Assembly: GCA_035527095.1 (NCBI GenBank)
Contig: DATLBC010000161.1
Span: forward strand, 1 to 25,319
Origin: Sva-07 sp035527095
GTDB taxonomy: Bacteria; Actinomycetota; Acidimicrobiia; Acidimicrobiales; Ilumatobacteraceae
DNA length: 25,319 nt
Direction of reading: 5' to 3'
The notes beneath the pieces were generated by a model that searched no databases, was not told the origin of the DNA, and saw only the letters and a list, made by a program, of their open reading frames with translations. The translations under genes were made by a program, and so were the position numbers. This document shows positions 13,183-20,873 of this stretch, in pieces (within the stretch, counting starts at the first letter, position 1; every line of letters begins with the position of its first letter).

Positions 13183-13929
13183 ATGTCCGGCCATTCCAAA
13201 TGGGCAACGATCAAACACAAGAAGGGCGCTGCCGACAAGGCGCGGGGCAAGCTCTTCGCCAAACTCGCCCGCCAGATCGAGGTGTCGGCCAAGAGTGGCG
13301 GCGACGTCGACACGAACCCGACCCTTCGCACCGCGGTCCAGAAGGCCAAAGCTGCGCGGATGACCAACGATGCCATCGATCGAGCGATCAAGCGGGGAAC
13401 CGGTGACGACGAAGGCGGCACCTACGAGAGCATCATGTACGAGGGCTACGCGCCGGGTGGCGTAGCGCTGATGATCGACGTGCTCACCGACAACCGCAAC
13501 CGCACGGGCGCCGAGATCCGCAACATCTTCTCCAAACTCGGCGGCTCGATGGCCGAGCCCGGTGCGGTTGGGTGGCAGTTCCACCGCCGCGGCGTGATCA
13601 TCACCGGCGACGGCATCGATGAGGACACGATCATGATGGCGGCCATCGAAGCCGGCGCCGACGACGTCATTGCCGAGGGCGACGCGTTCCGAGTGATGAC
13701 CGAGCCGTCGGTGGTCTACGACGTCAAGGGCGCCATCGACGATGCCGGTATCGAGGTCATCTCGGCCGACTCGCCGATGGTCGCCGACAACCTCGTGCCG
13801 GTGACCGACACCTCCGACGCCAGGGCGATCCTGCGGATCCTCGAGGCGCTCGAGGACAACGATGATGTGCAGGACGTGTTCTCGAACTTCGACATGAGCG
13901 ACGAGCTGATGGAGGTGGCGGCATCGTGA
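13183..13929 (+). CDS. yebC: YebC/PmpR-type transcription or translation factor
   Basis: The 248-residue product is a full-length YebC family protein: MSGHSKWATIKHKK at the N-terminus, NPTLRTAVQKAKAARM, the YEGYAPGGVALMI segment, DNRNRT and the GSMAEPGAVGWQF stretch are all diagnostic. Family members have been described as DNA-binding regulators and more recently as factors helping ribosomes at difficult sequences; which applies here cannot be read from sequence. A GGAG (13174-13177) precedes the ATG by 5 bases, so this gene, unlike many neighbours, has a normal ribosome-binding site. The stop overlaps the start of the next gene (GTGA). Confidence 0.97.
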   Translation: MSGHSKWATIKHKKGAADKARGKLFAKLARQIEVSAKSGGDVDTNPTLRTAVQKAKAARMTNDAIDRAIKRGTGDDEGGTYESIMYEGYAPGGVALMIDVLTDNRNRTGAEIRNIFSKLGGSMAEPGAVGWQFHRRGVIITGDGIDEDTIMMAAIEAGADDVIAEGDAFRVMTEPSVVYDVKGAIDDAGIEVISADSPMVADNLVPVTDTSDARAILRILEALEDNDDVQDVFSNFDMSDELMEVAAS

Positions 13930-14381
13930 GCCTCGGTGTGGGCGATCGGGCCCCCGACTTCACGCTCCCGGGCACCGGCGGTCGCGACTACTCGCTCGCC
14001 GAATTCCACGGCCAACCGGTGGTGTTGGTCTTCTATCCGGGCGACGACACGCCGGTGTGCACGAAACAGCTGAACACCTACAACGACGATCTCGAGCAGT
14101 TCAGCGAGATGAACGCCCAGGTGATCGGGATCTCGGCACAGGACGTGAGCAGCCACGATGCGTTCGCGGGGAAACACGGCTTCGAGTTTCCGCTGCTCGC
14201 GGACACCGACAAGACCGTCGCGGGTCTCTACGGCACACTCGGGCCGATCGGCTTCCCTCGGCGAAGCGTGTTCATCATCGATCGTGACGGCGTGGTCCGG
14301 TATGCGCATCGGGCGATTGCGGGCCTCACGTTCCGACCCGTCAAGGAACTGATCGCCGAGTTGGAGAAGATCACCAGTTGA
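13926..14381 (+). CDS. bcp: One-cysteine peroxiredoxin (BCP/PrxQ-AhpE type)
   Basis: This 151-residue thioredoxin-fold peroxidase reduces hydrogen peroxide and alkyl peroxides. APDFTLPGTGG, VLVFYPGDDTPVCT with peroxidatic Cys45, FPLLADTDKTVAGLYG and the RRSVFIIDRDGVVRY strand define the family. Cys45 is the only cysteine in the protein: the resolving Cys found five residues later in many BCP proteins is Asn here. It must therefore be recycled by an external thiol. GTG 13926 overlaps the yebC stop and has GGAGG ten bases upstream. It is probably co-translated with yebC. Confidence 0.93.
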   Translation: MSLGVGDRAPDFTLPGTGGRDYSLAEFHGQPVVLVFYPGDDTPVCTKQLNTYNDDLEQFSEMNAQVIGISAQDVSSHDAFAGKHGFEFPLLADTDKTVAGLYGTLGPIGFPRRSVFIIDRDGVVRYAHRAIAGLTFRPVKELIAELEKITS

Positions 14382-14395
14382 CTCACGCGGCGCAC

Positions 14396-14401
14396 TAAGG
14401 T
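14396..14401 (+). promoter_or_regulatory. Candidate -10 hexamer of ruvC (first start)
   Basis: TAAGGT ends 8 bases before GTG 14410. A second hexamer of the same class (TACGGT, 14444-14449) ends 8 bases before the alternative in-frame GTG 14458. Either could drive a leaderless ruvCAB transcript. Confidence 0.4.
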
Positions 14402-14409
14402 ACGAACCT

Positions 14410-14952
14410 GTGTTCGCCAACAGCGTGTCGTCCCGGTCGCCGATACGGTCCTGCCGCGTGCTCGGGATCGACCCGGGACTCACTCGTTGCGGCTATGCGA
14501 TCGTCGATGCCCGAGGGCCGTCGAACGCGGTGGCGATCTCGCTCGGCGTGATCACGACGCCGCGCACCGATCCGTTGCCGCAGCGCCTGGCTGCGTTGCG
14601 CACCGAGTTCACCTCGTTGATCGCCGAGTTTCGACCCGACGTGGTTGCCGTCGAGCAGGTGTTCTTCCAGGTCAACGTGCGCACCGCGATGAGCGTGGGC
14701 CAGGCGAGCGGACTCGCGCTGGCCGAGGCAGCGCTCGCTGGTTGTGAGGTCATCCAGTACACGCCGAATCAGGTCAAGGACGCGGTGGCCGGGTGGGGCG
14801 GCGCCGACAAGGCCCAGGTGCAGAAGATGGTGCAGGCACGGCTCGGACTGTCCACGTTGCCGAAGCCCGCCGACGCTGCCGACGCCGCTGCTCTCGCCCT
14901 GTGCCACCTGGCGATGGCTCCGCTCACACGAGCCGCCGGGCGCAGCGCATGA
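14410..14952 (+). CDS. ruvC: Holliday junction endonuclease RuvC
   Basis: RuvC cuts Holliday junctions brought to it by RuvAB. The 180-residue product has the acidic active site: Asp21 in VLGIDPGLTRCGYA, Glu82 in VVAVEQVFF, and Asp155/Asp158 in DAADAAALALCH. The annotated GTG 14410 gives about 16 residues ahead of the VLGIDPGL strand; GTG 14458 begins right at that strand and has its own TANNNT hexamer, so the true start is open. The gene leads the canonical ruvC-ruvA-ruvB operon, overlapping ruvA by ATGA. Confidence 0.96.
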   Translation: MFANSVSSRSPIRSCRVLGIDPGLTRCGYAIVDARGPSNAVAISLGVITTPRTDPLPQRLAALRTEFTSLIAEFRPDVVAVEQVFFQVNVRTAMSVGQASGLALAEAALAGCEVIQYTPNQVKDAVAGWGGADKAQVQKMVQARLGLSTLPKPADAADAAALALCHLAMAPLTRAAGRSA

Positions 14953-15536
14953 TCGGTTCGCTGCGCGGCTCGGTGCTCGAACGCAACGTCGACAGCACGG
15001 TGCTGCTCGAAGTCGGGGGCGTGGGCTACCTGGTCGCAGTGTCGACTCGGGTGCTCGCCGAATTGGAACCCGGGACCCCGGTGTTCCTCTACGTTCATCA
15101 CCACATCCGCGAAGACACTCAAACGCTGTTCGGGTTCACGTCTCGCGACGACCGCCAGACGTTCCAGGTGCTGATCAAGACCAACGGGATCGGTCCGGCG
15201 TTGGCACTCGCGATCTTGACCACGTATCCGCCCGCAGCGTTGTTCGACGTGATCGCCAACAACGATGTCGCCGCGCTCACGCTGGTGCCCGGTGTTGGCA
15301 AGAAGACCGCCGAGCGTCTCATCGTGGAGCTTCGCGATCGTCTCTCGGTGCCAGAGCTCGATGCGGCGGGCACCAGCGGGTCGGCCTCGGCGGTCGCCGA
15401 CGTGCGTGACGCGCTGACGAGTCTCGGCTACGGCACCGACGAGATCCGCGATGTGCTGCGAGAGCTGAAGTCCGACGCCGACTCCGCAACACTGCTGCGT
15501 GATGCGCTGAAGTCGTTGGGGGCGCGCCGTGCGTGA
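14949..15536 (+). CDS. ruvA: Holliday junction DNA-binding subunit RuvA
   Basis: RuvA binds the four-way junction and loads RuvB. The 195-residue product has the N-terminal OB fold (MIGSLRGSVL, LEVGGVGYLVAV), two helix-hairpin-helix motifs (LIKTNGIGPALALAIL and LTLVPGVGKKTAERLIVEL), and the C-terminal RuvB-binding three-helix domain (DVRDALTSLGYGTDEI). Start ATG 14949 overlaps the ruvC stop by four bases, and the 3' end overlaps ruvB by eight bases. Confidence 0.97.
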   Translation: MIGSLRGSVLERNVDSTVLLEVGGVGYLVAVSTRVLAELEPGTPVFLYVHHHIREDTQTLFGFTSRDDRQTFQVLIKTNGIGPALALAILTTYPPAALFDVIANNDVAALTLVPGVGKKTAERLIVELRDRLSVPELDAAGTSGSASAVADVRDALTSLGYGTDEIRDVLRELKSDADSATLLRDALKSLGARRA

Positions 15537-16575
15537 CGAGTTCCTCGATCCGGGAATCGGTGGTGGCGACGATGAGGTCGTCGATGCCGAGGTCGAGCTC
15601 GAAGCCGGGCTGCGGCCGCGTGCGCTCGACGAGTTCGTCGGCCAGCGCGAACTCAAGGAGCATCTGCGAATCGTCCTCGAGGCGGCGCGGCGCCGAGACC
15701 AGCCAGTCGACCACCTGCTGTTCGCCGGTCCGCCCGGCCTCGGCAAGACCACGCTGGCCGGCATCGTGGCCACCGAGATGGGTGTCCGTCTTCACGTCAC
15801 GTCGGGACCGGCATTGGAGCGCGCCGGCGACCTTGCCGCCATTCTCACCAAGCTCGAAGATGGTGACGTCTTGTTCATCGACGAGATCCACCGCCTGTCT
15901 CGGGCGGTCGAGGAGATCCTCTATCCGGCGATGGAGGACTTCCAGCTCGACATCGTGGTCGGCAAGGGTCCGGCGGCGTCGAGTATTCGACTGACCATGC
16001 CGCCGTTCACCCTCGTGGGTGCCACCACGCGCACCGGGATGATCACCGGCCCCCTTCGCGACCGGTTCGGGCTCGTTGCACGTCTCGACTACTACGAAGA
16101 CGACGACTTGAGGTCGATCGTCGAACGCGCGGCAGGAATCCTCGAAGTCGACATCGATCGTGACGGAGCCTGGGAGATCGCACGTCGTTCGCGCGGGACA
16201 CCTCGCATCGCCAATCGCCTGCTGCGACGGGTGCGCGACTTCGCCGAGGTGCGCGCCGATGGGGCGATCGACGCTGCCGTCGCCCGGGAGGGATTGGCGC
16301 TGTTCGGGGTCGACGATCGAGGCCTCGACAAGGTCGACCGAGCGATCCTGTCCGCGTTGTGCACGCAGTTCAACGGCGGCCCCGTCGGGCTCTCGACCGT
16401 GGCGATCAGCGTCGGCGAACAGCCCGAAACGGTCGAGGACGTGTACGAGCCGTTCCTGATCACCCAGGGCATGATCGCCCGCACGCCACGCGGTCGCGTG
16501 GTACTCGACGCGGCATACGAGCACCTCGGCCTCGCCCCGCCACGCCGCTCCGGCAATTCCAGCCTCTTCGACTGA
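15529..16575 (+). CDS. ruvB: Holliday junction branch migration ATPase RuvB
   Basis: RuvB is the hexameric AAA+ motor of branch migration. The 348-residue product contains LRPRALDEFVGQ, Walker A GPPGLGKTT (67-75), Walker B VLFIDEIHRL, the sensor GATTRTG, the arginine-finger segment GPLRDRFG, sensor 2 RSRGTPRIANRLLRRVRD, and a C-terminal winged helix. GTG 15529 lies within ruvA, with GGGGG about 8 bases before it. Length and motifs are standard, so the protein should be functional. Confidence 0.98.
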   Translation: MRDEFLDPGIGGGDDEVVDAEVELEAGLRPRALDEFVGQRELKEHLRIVLEAARRRDQPVDHLLFAGPPGLGKTTLAGIVATEMGVRLHVTSGPALERAGDLAAILTKLEDGDVLFIDEIHRLSRAVEEILYPAMEDFQLDIVVGKGPAASSIRLTMPPFTLVGATTRTGMITGPLRDRFGLVARLDYYEDDDLRSIVERAAGILEVDIDRDGAWEIARRSRGTPRIANRLLRRVRDFAEVRADGAIDAAVAREGLALFGVDDRGLDKVDRAILSALCTQFNGGPVGLSTVAISVGEQPETVEDVYEPFLITQGMIARTPRGRVVLDAAYEHLGLAPPRRSGNSSLFD

Positions 16576-16581
16576 CGGGTC

Positions 16582-16602
16582 ACGCAGTGCCTGGCACCGC
16601 GT
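16582..16602 (+). terminator. Hairpin between ruvB and queA
   Basis: ACGC-a-GTGC pairs with GCAC-c-GCGT around a three-base loop CTG, giving eight base pairs with one internal mismatch. Its 3' end touches the queA -10 hexamer and no U-tract follows. It may end the ruv transcript, or mean little in such GC-rich sequence. Confidence 0.25.
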
Positions 16603-16607
16603 AACCT
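16602..16607 (+). promoter_or_regulatory. Candidate -10 hexamer of queA, leaderless geometry
   Basis: TAACCT ends 6 bases before GTG 16614, identical in sequence and spacing to the hexamer before apt (22090-22095). The match between two unrelated genes strengthens the reading as a real promoter element. Confidence 0.5.
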
Positions 16608-16613
16608 GCCCGG

Positions 16614-17624
16614 GTGCTGATCGCCGATTTCGACTACGAACTCCCGGACGATCGGATTGCACAGACTCCGATCGAGCCCCGTGATGCTGCCAGGTTGCTG
16701 GTCGACCGAGGCGCAGGCAACTCGGAGCATCGCCACGTACGAGACCTGCCCGAGCTGTTGCGGGCGGGCGATCTGCTCGTTCTGAACGAGACGCGTGTGA
16801 TTCCGGCCCGTCTCCGGCTGCGTCGCGTCACGGGCGGGGCCGCCGAAGTGCTCCTGCTCGAACCCTGGGATGCCGACCGTCGGACGTGGGAGGCGCTGGT
16901 GCGCCCCGGTGCGAAGGTGCGCGTCGGCGAGCAGCTGTTCGCCGGTGAGGAACCGCTGGTGCGTATGGGGGAGCGGACACCGGCCGGCGACACGTTCTGG
17001 GTGGAATTGGTCGGCGATGACGATCCGGTCGCGCTGCTCGATCGCCACGGCGAAATGCCGTTGCCGCCGTACATCTCCGAGCGGCTCGGCGACCCCGATC
17101 GATATCAAACGGTGTTCGCCCGGGAGCCAGGCTCGGCTGCGGCGCCGACGGCAGGGCTCCACTTCACGTCGGCGCTGTTCGATCGGCTCGCCGATGCCGG
17201 GATTCGAACGGCCACGGTCGAGCTCGTGGTCGGTCTCGACACGTTCCAGCCGATCAGCACCGACGATCCGCTCGATCATCCGATGCACACCGAGCGCTAC
17301 CGTGTGCCGCCCGAGACGATGCAGGCCTGCCTCGGCGCCGAACGGGTTGTCGCCGTCGGCACCACCGCCGTGCGTGCGCTCGAGTCCGCTGCGCGGTCCG
17401 GGGAACCGTCGGGTCGTACCGATCTGTTCATCCACAGAGGGTTCGACTGGCAGCTGGTCGACGCGATGATGACGAATTTCCACCTCCCCAAGACGACGCT
17501 GCTGATGATGATCGATGCGTTCGTCGGCCCGCGCTGGCGCTCGCTCTACGAGACTGCGCTGGCGGACGGCTACCGCTTCTTGTCGTTCGGCGACGCCATG
17601 CTGCTCGACCGGCACGCCGGCTGA
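16614..17624 (+). CDS. queA: S-adenosylmethionine:tRNA ribosyltransferase-isomerase QueA
   Basis: QueA transfers and rearranges the ribosyl part of S-adenosylmethionine onto 7-aminomethyl-7-deazaguanine in tRNA, forming epoxyqueuosine. The 336-residue product has FDYELPDDRIAQTPIEPRD, DLLVLNETRVIPARL, GEMPLPPYI, APTAGLHFT, GLDTFQPI and TNFHLPKTTLLMMIDAF, all family hallmarks. GTG 16614 lies 6 bases after a TANNNT hexamer with no ribosome-binding site, so the message is probably leaderless. It stands next to tgt, which supplies the preceding base-exchange step. Confidence 0.97.
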   Translation: MLIADFDYELPDDRIAQTPIEPRDAARLLVDRGAGNSEHRHVRDLPELLRAGDLLVLNETRVIPARLRLRRVTGGAAEVLLLEPWDADRRTWEALVRPGAKVRVGEQLFAGEEPLVRMGERTPAGDTFWVELVGDDDPVALLDRHGEMPLPPYISERLGDPDRYQTVFAREPGSAAAPTAGLHFTSALFDRLADAGIRTATVELVVGLDTFQPISTDDPLDHPMHTERYRVPPETMQACLGAERVVAVGTTAVRALESAARSGEPSGRTDLFIHRGFDWQLVDAMMTNFHLPKTTLLMMIDAFVGPRWRSLYETALADGYRFLSFGDAMLLDRHAG

Positions 17625-17631
17625 ACGCCGG

Positions 17632-17637
17632 TACCGT
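17632..17637 (+). promoter_or_regulatory. Candidate -10 hexamer of tgt, leaderless geometry
   Basis: TACCGT lies in the 20-base gap between queA and tgt and ends 7 bases before ATG 17645. It would give tgt a transcript of its own in addition to read-through from queA. Confidence 0.4.
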
Positions 17638-17644
17638 CGAGCCG

Positions 17645-18742
17645 ATGTTTCCCGTCGAGTTCCACGTCGATGCCACCGCCGGCGCGGCGCGGGCCGGCAC
17701 CGCCACGACTGCCCGTGGCGCCTACACGACGCCGCTGTTCATGCCCGTCGGGACGCGAGGCGCGATCAAGTACCTCAGCGCCGACGACTACGGGCGTGTG
17801 GGCGCTCAGATCGTGCTCGGCAACACGTATCACCTGATGCTGCGACCCGGCGCCGAGCTCATCGAACGCTTCGGCGGCCTGGGCCGTTTCTCGGGCTGGG
17901 ACGGCTTGAGCCTCACGGATTCAGGCGGATTCCAGGTGTTCTCACTGGATCCGAAGGTCGACGACGACGGCGTCACCTTCAAGAGCACCTACGACGGCTC
18001 GACGCATCGGTTCACGCCGGAGATCGCCGTCGACGTGCAGCAGCGCATCGGTGCCGACATCATGATGGTGCTCGACGTCTGCCCGCCGCTGCCCAGTTCG
18101 CCCGAGGTGATCCGTACGGCACTGGAGCGCACCACGGCGTGGGCCGGGCGCGCGGTGGTGGCGCACACCCGAACCGACCAGTCGCTGTTCGGCATCGTCC
18201 AGGGCGGCATCAGCGAGACGATGCGACGTGAGAGCGCCCAGCAGATCGTCGACATCGGCTTCGACGGGTACGGCATCGGTGGGCTGTCGGTGGGGGAGAC
18301 TCGCGAGGAGATGCTTCCCGCGCTCGCCGCGGCGCTGGAACACCTTCCGACCGATCGTCCTCGCTACCTGATGGGTGTCGGCGATCCGGCGTCGCTCGTC
18401 GAGGCCGTGGCGCTCGGGGTCGACCAATTCGACTGTGTCATGCAGACTCGGCTCGGCCGCCACGGAACAGCGCTCACCTCGACCGGCCGATTTCAGGCCA
18501 AGGCAGCCCGTAATGCCGAACTCGACGAGCCGCTCGATGCCACCTGCTCCTGTGAGGTGTGCGCCCGGCACAGCCGCGGGTACATCCGCCACCTGCTCCA
18601 GGTCGGTGAACCGACGGCATCTCGCCTGTTGTCGATCCACAACGTGGCATGGACGATCTCGCTGATGAACTCGATGCGTTCGGCGATCGAGATGGGCACG
18701 TTCGAGTCGATGCGTCGATCGGTGCTCGATGTCTGGAGCTGA
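17645..18742 (+). CDS. tgt: tRNA-guanine transglycosylase
   Basis: Tgt swaps the wobble guanine of GUN-anticodon tRNAs for the queuosine precursor preQ1. The 365-residue product carries FMPVGTRGAIKYL, GNTYHLMLRPG, LTDSGGFQVFSL with Asp92, GIVQGG, GGLSVGE, FDC with the nucleophile Asp263, and the zinc site CSCEVC (Cys301, Cys303, Cys306) plus a downstream His in LLSIHNVAW. After FDC the usual VMPTR or VLPTR reads VMQTR. Start ATG 17645 follows a TANNNT hexamer by 7 bases. The next 130 bases (18743-18872) hold no gene that I can support. Confidence 0.97.
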   Translation: MFPVEFHVDATAGAARAGTATTARGAYTTPLFMPVGTRGAIKYLSADDYGRVGAQIVLGNTYHLMLRPGAELIERFGGLGRFSGWDGLSLTDSGGFQVFSLDPKVDDDGVTFKSTYDGSTHRFTPEIAVDVQQRIGADIMMVLDVCPPLPSSPEVIRTALERTTAWAGRAVVAHTRTDQSLFGIVQGGISETMRRESAQQIVDIGFDGYGIGGLSVGETREEMLPALAAALEHLPTDRPRYLMGVGDPASLVEAVALGVDQFDCVMQTRLGRHGTALTSTGRFQAKAARNAELDEPLDATCSCEVCARHSRGYIRHLLQVGEPTASRLLSIHNVAWTISLMNSMRSAIEMGTFESMRRSVLDVWS

Positions 18743-18855
18743 TGTCGACGAGATGGCGGACCGCAACGTCTGACACGTCGATCATGATCGCAAACCGGAT
18801 CGGCGACGGGGATGGCCTCAACCGCGATTGACCGGCGACGGCGGTGGATCGCAGG

Positions 18856-18861
18856 TAGCAT
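18856..18861 (+). promoter_or_regulatory. Candidate -10 hexamer of yajC-secD-secF
   Basis: TAGCAT ends 11 bases before ATG 18873, which would leave a leader of only about four bases. No purine-rich ribosome-binding site is present between hexamer and ATG. Confidence 0.35.
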
Positions 18862-18872
18862 CGAGCGCCGTT

Positions 18873-19298
18873 ATGTCCTCGCATCCCATCACCTCGCTGA
18901 TCGCCCAGGAATCGTCCTCCGGGGGCTCGAGCGGCGCCATCATCCAGCTCGGAATTCTGCTGCTGATCCCGTTCGCCATGTACTTCTTCATGATTCGGCC
19001 GCAACGCCGTCGGATGCGAGAGCAGCAGGATCTGCAGCGCTCGATCGAAGTCGGCGACGAAGTGATCACCACGTCGGGCGTCTACGGGGTCATCACGGGC
19101 GAAGACGGTGACAGCCGGTTCTGGCTCGAGATCGACGACGACGTACAGATCCGCATCGCGCGCGCAGCCATTTCCGGCAAGTCGTCCCCCGACGACGACA
19201 CCGACGCCGCCGATGATGACGTCGCCGATGATGACGCGGCCAGTGCCGGCGCCGATGCCGACGAGCCGGTGTCCGCCAACGCCGACGACGACGACTGA
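18873..19298 (+). CDS. yajC: Sec translocon accessory protein YajC
   Basis: YajC is a small single-pass membrane partner of SecDF-SecYEG. From ATG 18873 the product has 141 residues: a membrane helix GILLLIPFAMYFFMIRPQRRR (about 24-43), then the conserved cytoplasmic segment EVGDEVITTSGVYGVI and the IARAAISGK strand. The C-terminal ~35 residues are extremely acidic, made mostly of Asp and Ala. An upstream in-frame TTG (18828) would add 15 residues without family support. It precedes secD by 9 bases. Confidence 0.94.
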   Translation: MSSHPITSLIAQESSSGGSSGAIIQLGILLLIPFAMYFFMIRPQRRRMREQQDLQRSIEVGDEVITTSGVYGVITGEDGDSRFWLEIDDDVQIRIARAAISGKSSPDDDTDAADDDVADDDAASAGADADEPVSANADDDD

Positions 19299-19307
19299 TC
19301 CGCTGGC

Positions 19308-20873
19308 ATGAAACGTCGTCTCTGGACCTCGCTGATCGGGGTCGTACTGGTCGTGATCGTCACGCTCGCGTTCAACATCTCCACCGACAACACACCCATC
19401 CTGGGTCTCGACCTGCAGGGCGGCGTGTCGGTCATCTTGTCGCCGACCGAACCGGCGACGCCTGAAGAACTGACCGTGATCCGCGATCAGATTCGTTCCG
19501 AACTGGAGCGGCAGGGCATCGCCGAGCCCGATGTCCGTGTGCAGGGTGACACGATCGTGGTCGACCTTCCGGGAGTCCGTGACCAGCAGGAGGCGCTCAG
19601 CGCCGTCGACGTGTCCGGCGTGGTCGAACTGCGCCCGGTGCTGAATCCCAGCAGCTGTCAGACGGTCGACGCCGCGCCGACCGGCCCGGTGGTCGGGAGC
19701 CCGAGCGTGGTCCCCGACTCGACCGCGCCGACCGGTTCGGAGGGCGATCCGGCGAGTACCGAGCCGCAGGGCCTGCGTCGGCCCGTTGCGCCGCCCACCG
19801 ACAGCGTGCCCACCGACGGCGTGCCCACCGACAGCGTGCCCACCGACAGCGTGCCGATCGAAACGGCCCCACCGGGAGCAGTGAACGAACCGGTCGCCAC
19901 CCAGTTCGTCGATCCGACGGCTGAAATCGTCCCGACCCGTGATGGCGGCGCCGAATGCCTCGGTCCCGTGCAAGGCACCGGTGAGGTCTTCGAACGGGGA
20001 AGCGCCGAACCGACGCTCGACCCGTCGCAGGGCTGGGGTGTCTCCGTCGACTTGCGCGGTGGCGAGGGTCGTGACACGTGGAACAACCTCGCCAATCAGT
20101 GTTTCAACCAGCTTCCGACATGTCCGACCCAGCGGCTGGCGATCGTGCTCGACAGCGTGGTGCAGTCCGCGCCCACGGTCAACGAGCCCAACTTCACCGA
20201 TTCGGTCTCGATCACGGGCAACTTCACCCAGTCCGAGGCCGAGGAACTCGCCGCAGTGCTCAACCGCGGTGCCTTCCCGGTCGAAGTCGAAGCCCAAGAG
20301 GCGCGCACGGTGTCGCCGTCCGCGGGTTCCGACTCGCTGCAGGCAGCGATCGTCGCAGGCCTCGTCGGCCTTGCGCTGGTGCTGGTGTTCCTGATCGTCT
20401 ACTACCGCTGGCTCGCGCTGGTCATCGTGGGCGGGATCACCGTGTGGGCCGGCATGGTGTTCTCGATGGCCTCATTCGTCTCGGGATGGACCAACTACGC
20501 ACTCAGCCTTGCCGGCGTGACCGGCATCATCGTGGCGATCGGCGTCACGGTCGACAGCTACGTGGTGTTCTTCGAACGCATCAAGGACGAACTCCGCAAC
20601 GGGCGCACCATCAAGAACGCGGCCCCTCGCAGCTTCAAGATGACCTGGCGGACGATCTGGTCGGCCGACGTGGTGTCGCTGATCGCAGCAGGAATCCTGT
20701 TCTCGCTGAGTGTCGGCTCCGTCCGCGGATTCGCGCTGTATCTCGGACTCACCACCATCTGTGACCTGCTCGTCTGCTACTTCTTCACGCGGCCGGCGGT
20801 GTTGCTGCTGGCGAGCACGAAGCTGATGGCCAAACGCGAAACGGTGCTCGGCATGAAGGTGGCGACGGCATGA
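19308..20873 (+). CDS. secD: Protein export membrane subunit SecD
   Basis: SecD, with SecF, uses the proton gradient to pull exported proteins through the translocon. The 521-residue product has one N-terminal membrane helix (about 5-22), the LGLDLQGG signature (32-39), the extracytoplasmic P1 domain ending with GNFTQSEAEELAAVLNRGAFP, and five C-terminal membrane helices with GVTVDSYVVFFERIKDELRNG. Between P1 halves, at about residues 115-205, lies a low-complexity Pro/Thr/Ser/Val insertion containing four PTD-S/G-V repeats. ATG 19308 has no good ribosome-binding site; coupling to yajC is likely. The stop overlaps secF by ATGA. Confidence 0.96.
   Translation: MKRRLWTSLIGVVLVVIVTLAFNISTDNTPILGLDLQGGVSVILSPTEPATPEELTVIRDQIRSELERQGIAEPDVRVQGDTIVVDLPGVRDQQEALSAVDVSGVVELRPVLNPSSCQTVDAAPTGPVVGSPSVVPDSTAPTGSEGDPASTEPQGLRRPVAPPTDSVPTDGVPTDSVPTDSVPIETAPPGAVNEPVATQFVDPTAEIVPTRDGGAECLGPVQGTGEVFERGSAEPTLDPSQGWGVSVDLRGGEGRDTWNNLANQCFNQLPTCPTQRLAIVLDSVVQSAPTVNEPNFTDSVSITGNFTQSEAEELAAVLNRGAFPVEVEAQEARTVSPSAGSDSLQAAIVAGLVGLALVLVFLIVYYRWLALVIVGGITVWAGMVFSMASFVSGWTNYALSLAGVTGIIVAIGVTVDSYVVFFERIKDELRNGRTIKNAAPRSFKMTWRTIWSADVVSLIAAGILFSLSVGSVRGFALYLGLTTICDLLVCYFFTRPAVLLLASTKLMAKRETVLGMKVATA
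19794..19853 (+). repeat. 15-bp coding tandem repeat in secD, four copies
   Basis: Four consecutive copies of CCCACCGACAGCGTG (the second with one A-to-G change) encode PTDSV PTDGV PTDSV PTDSV at residues 163-182 of SecD. They fall inside the extracytoplasmic low-complexity insertion, so copy-number change would alter linker length only in five-residue steps and keep the frame. Confidence 0.95.

Noticed and set aside
18743..18872. A tRNA, small RNA or operator in the gap before yajC (includes the 12-base palindrome CGATCATGATCG at 18779-18790)
   Set aside because: No cloverleaf or T-loop sequence was found, and a lone palindrome of this size is weak evidence for an operator; only the yajC -10 candidate is kept.
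18474..20297. Another 607-codon minus-strand open frame
   Set aside because: It runs antisense through tgt, yajC and secD, and repeats such as GGHAVGGHAVGG simply mirror the secD tandem repeat.
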